From: Flavihumibacter solisilvae
GTDB lineage: Bacteria; Bacteroidota; Bacteroidia; Chitinophagales; Chitinophagaceae
Direction of reading: 5' to 3'
DNA: 64,000 bases
NCBI RefSeq assembly: GCF_000814475.1
Contig: NZ_JSVC01000045.1
Span: 62,001-126,000, forward strand
Each line of letters opens with the position of its first letter. Position 1 is the first letter of the stretch. Position numbers and translations under genes: made by a program. Shown in pieces: positions 63,637 to 64,000 of the stretch. The notes beneath the pieces were generated by a model that had not been told where the DNA came from, ran no database searches, and was given only the letters and a program-made list of their open reading frames with translations.

Positions 63637-64000
63637 TTACCAGAACACCGTGTACAGGGCAACGAGAATTCCGCAGATGAGAATTGACCCTGCGAGGAAA
63701 CCCGGCGACACCCGGAACATCGATTTGTCAATTATCATCGTCTTGCCTTCGTTTGACCGAGGGCGCAACAGGCTCATCAGGGTCATAACAATGATGATCA
63801 GTCCAAATGCGATCGTCATCCGATCCAGGAAAGGAAAATCAGGGAAACAGCCGTTGGTCCAGGCAGGTAAAAATTTAAGTGCCGTTGAAACGGGGATAGT
63901 CAGCAAAGCGCCCGCCATTGCTGCGGCCGACGTGGTCCGTTTCCAGAAAAAGCCCATCAGGAAAATTGCCAGTACGCCCGGCGAAATAAAGCCCACATAC
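63637..64000 (-). CDS. Sodium:solute symporter (SSS family), C-terminal part
   Basis: This is the C-terminal 120 or so residues of a membrane transporter whose start lies beyond the right edge. The reading YVGFISPGVLAIFLMGFFWKR is the conserved SSS/SGLT-family helix, followed by SAAAMAGALLTIPVSTALKF and two more helices (IAFGLIIIVMTLMSLL; LAGSILICGILVALYTVFW). Such proteins in Bacteroidota often carry sugars. It is followed by the PQQ-type sugar dehydrogenase gene 48 bp later, probably in the same operon. Confidence 0.85.
   Translation of the reverse strand, partial: YVGFISPGVLAIFLMGFFWKRTTSAAAMAGALLTIPVSTALKFLPAWTNGCFPDFPFLDRMTIAFGLIIIVMTLMSLLRPRSNEGKTMIIDKSMFRVSPGFLAGSILICGILVALYTVFW

Noticed and set aside
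1-64000. CRISPR arrays, insertion sequences, prophage or integrase genes
   Set aside because: No regular repeat-spacer pattern, transposase motif or phage structural gene is visible anywhere in the window.

Overview
The window looks like a chromosomal segment of a Bacteroidota bacterium, most likely a member of the Chitinophagaceae or a close relative. The evidence is two SusC/SusD pairs, one of them behind an ECF sigma factor and a FecR anti-sigma factor, many lipoproteins with Bacteroidota-style leaders, an OmpA lipoprotein with a glycine zipper, FISUMP, CHRD, DUF6089 and DUF4153 proteins, and promoter-like TTTG / TTCTTTTG elements. I see no phage, transposase, CRISPR array or rRNA. One tRNA (Pro, TGG anticodon) is present.

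Layout. Positions 1-6654 (minus strand) hold an assimilatory nitrate/nitrite operon: nirB, nirD, an alginate-export-type porin, narK and the start of a molybdopterin nitrate reductase that leaves the window. A Crp/Fnr regulator with an N-terminal cysteine cluster is divergent from it. From 7664 to 19752 come housekeeping and envelope genes: two MtfA-like M90 peptidases, aspS, a small membrane protein, rarA, an ElaA-type acetyltransferase, a DUF6089 protein, uvrA, an OmpA lipoprotein and a beta-barrel. At 19823-22575 a SAM-I riboswitch with its terminator controls a cystathionine gamma-synthase-like gene and homoserine dehydrogenase.

The most notable region is 22568-34906 (minus strand). Eight tightly packed genes run susC, susD, two DoxX-like membrane proteins, a lipoprotein cytochrome c, a Tat-exported SoxC-like sulfite dehydrogenase, a phytoene-desaturase-like flavoprotein and a YeiH-type sulfate/sulfite exporter. 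Upstream of susC lies a 27-codon ORF ending in Cys-Cys-stop with an RRMVDVRY core. It resembles the short RR-x-VDL-x-R polycysteine leader peptides that attenuate sulfur genes in Actinobacteria. A perfect 10-bp-stem hairpin lies between this ORF and susC. I read the whole as a cysteine- or sulfur-responsive operon for outer-membrane uptake of a sulfur compound and periplasmic oxidation of the sulfite released. The substrate is unknown.

Positions 35092-44581 hold a CHRD lipoprotein, a DUF1579 protein, an SDR enzyme with an unexpected signal peptide, and a sigma/FecR/SusC(STN)/SusD transport system. Positions 44663-53956 are mixed accessory and transport genes: EamA, a TolB-like lipoprotein, a nucleoside-symporter-type MFS protein, an MBL-fold hydrolase, a FISUMP lipoprotein, a transglutaminase-like protein, an SDR, an AI-2E family permease with no canonical start for its full frame, and YjbQ. 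Positions 54061-59701 carry an 11-bp triple repeat, a 1261-residue double-kinase hybrid sensor, a single-domain response regulator and a DUF4153 membrane protein. Positions 59829-62064 hold a truncated serine hydrolase, a gene remnant, and a divergent ECF sigma / membrane protein / DUF6249-like cluster. The window ends with tRNA-Pro, a PQQ-type sugar dehydrogenase lipoprotein and the C-terminal part of a sodium:solute symporter.
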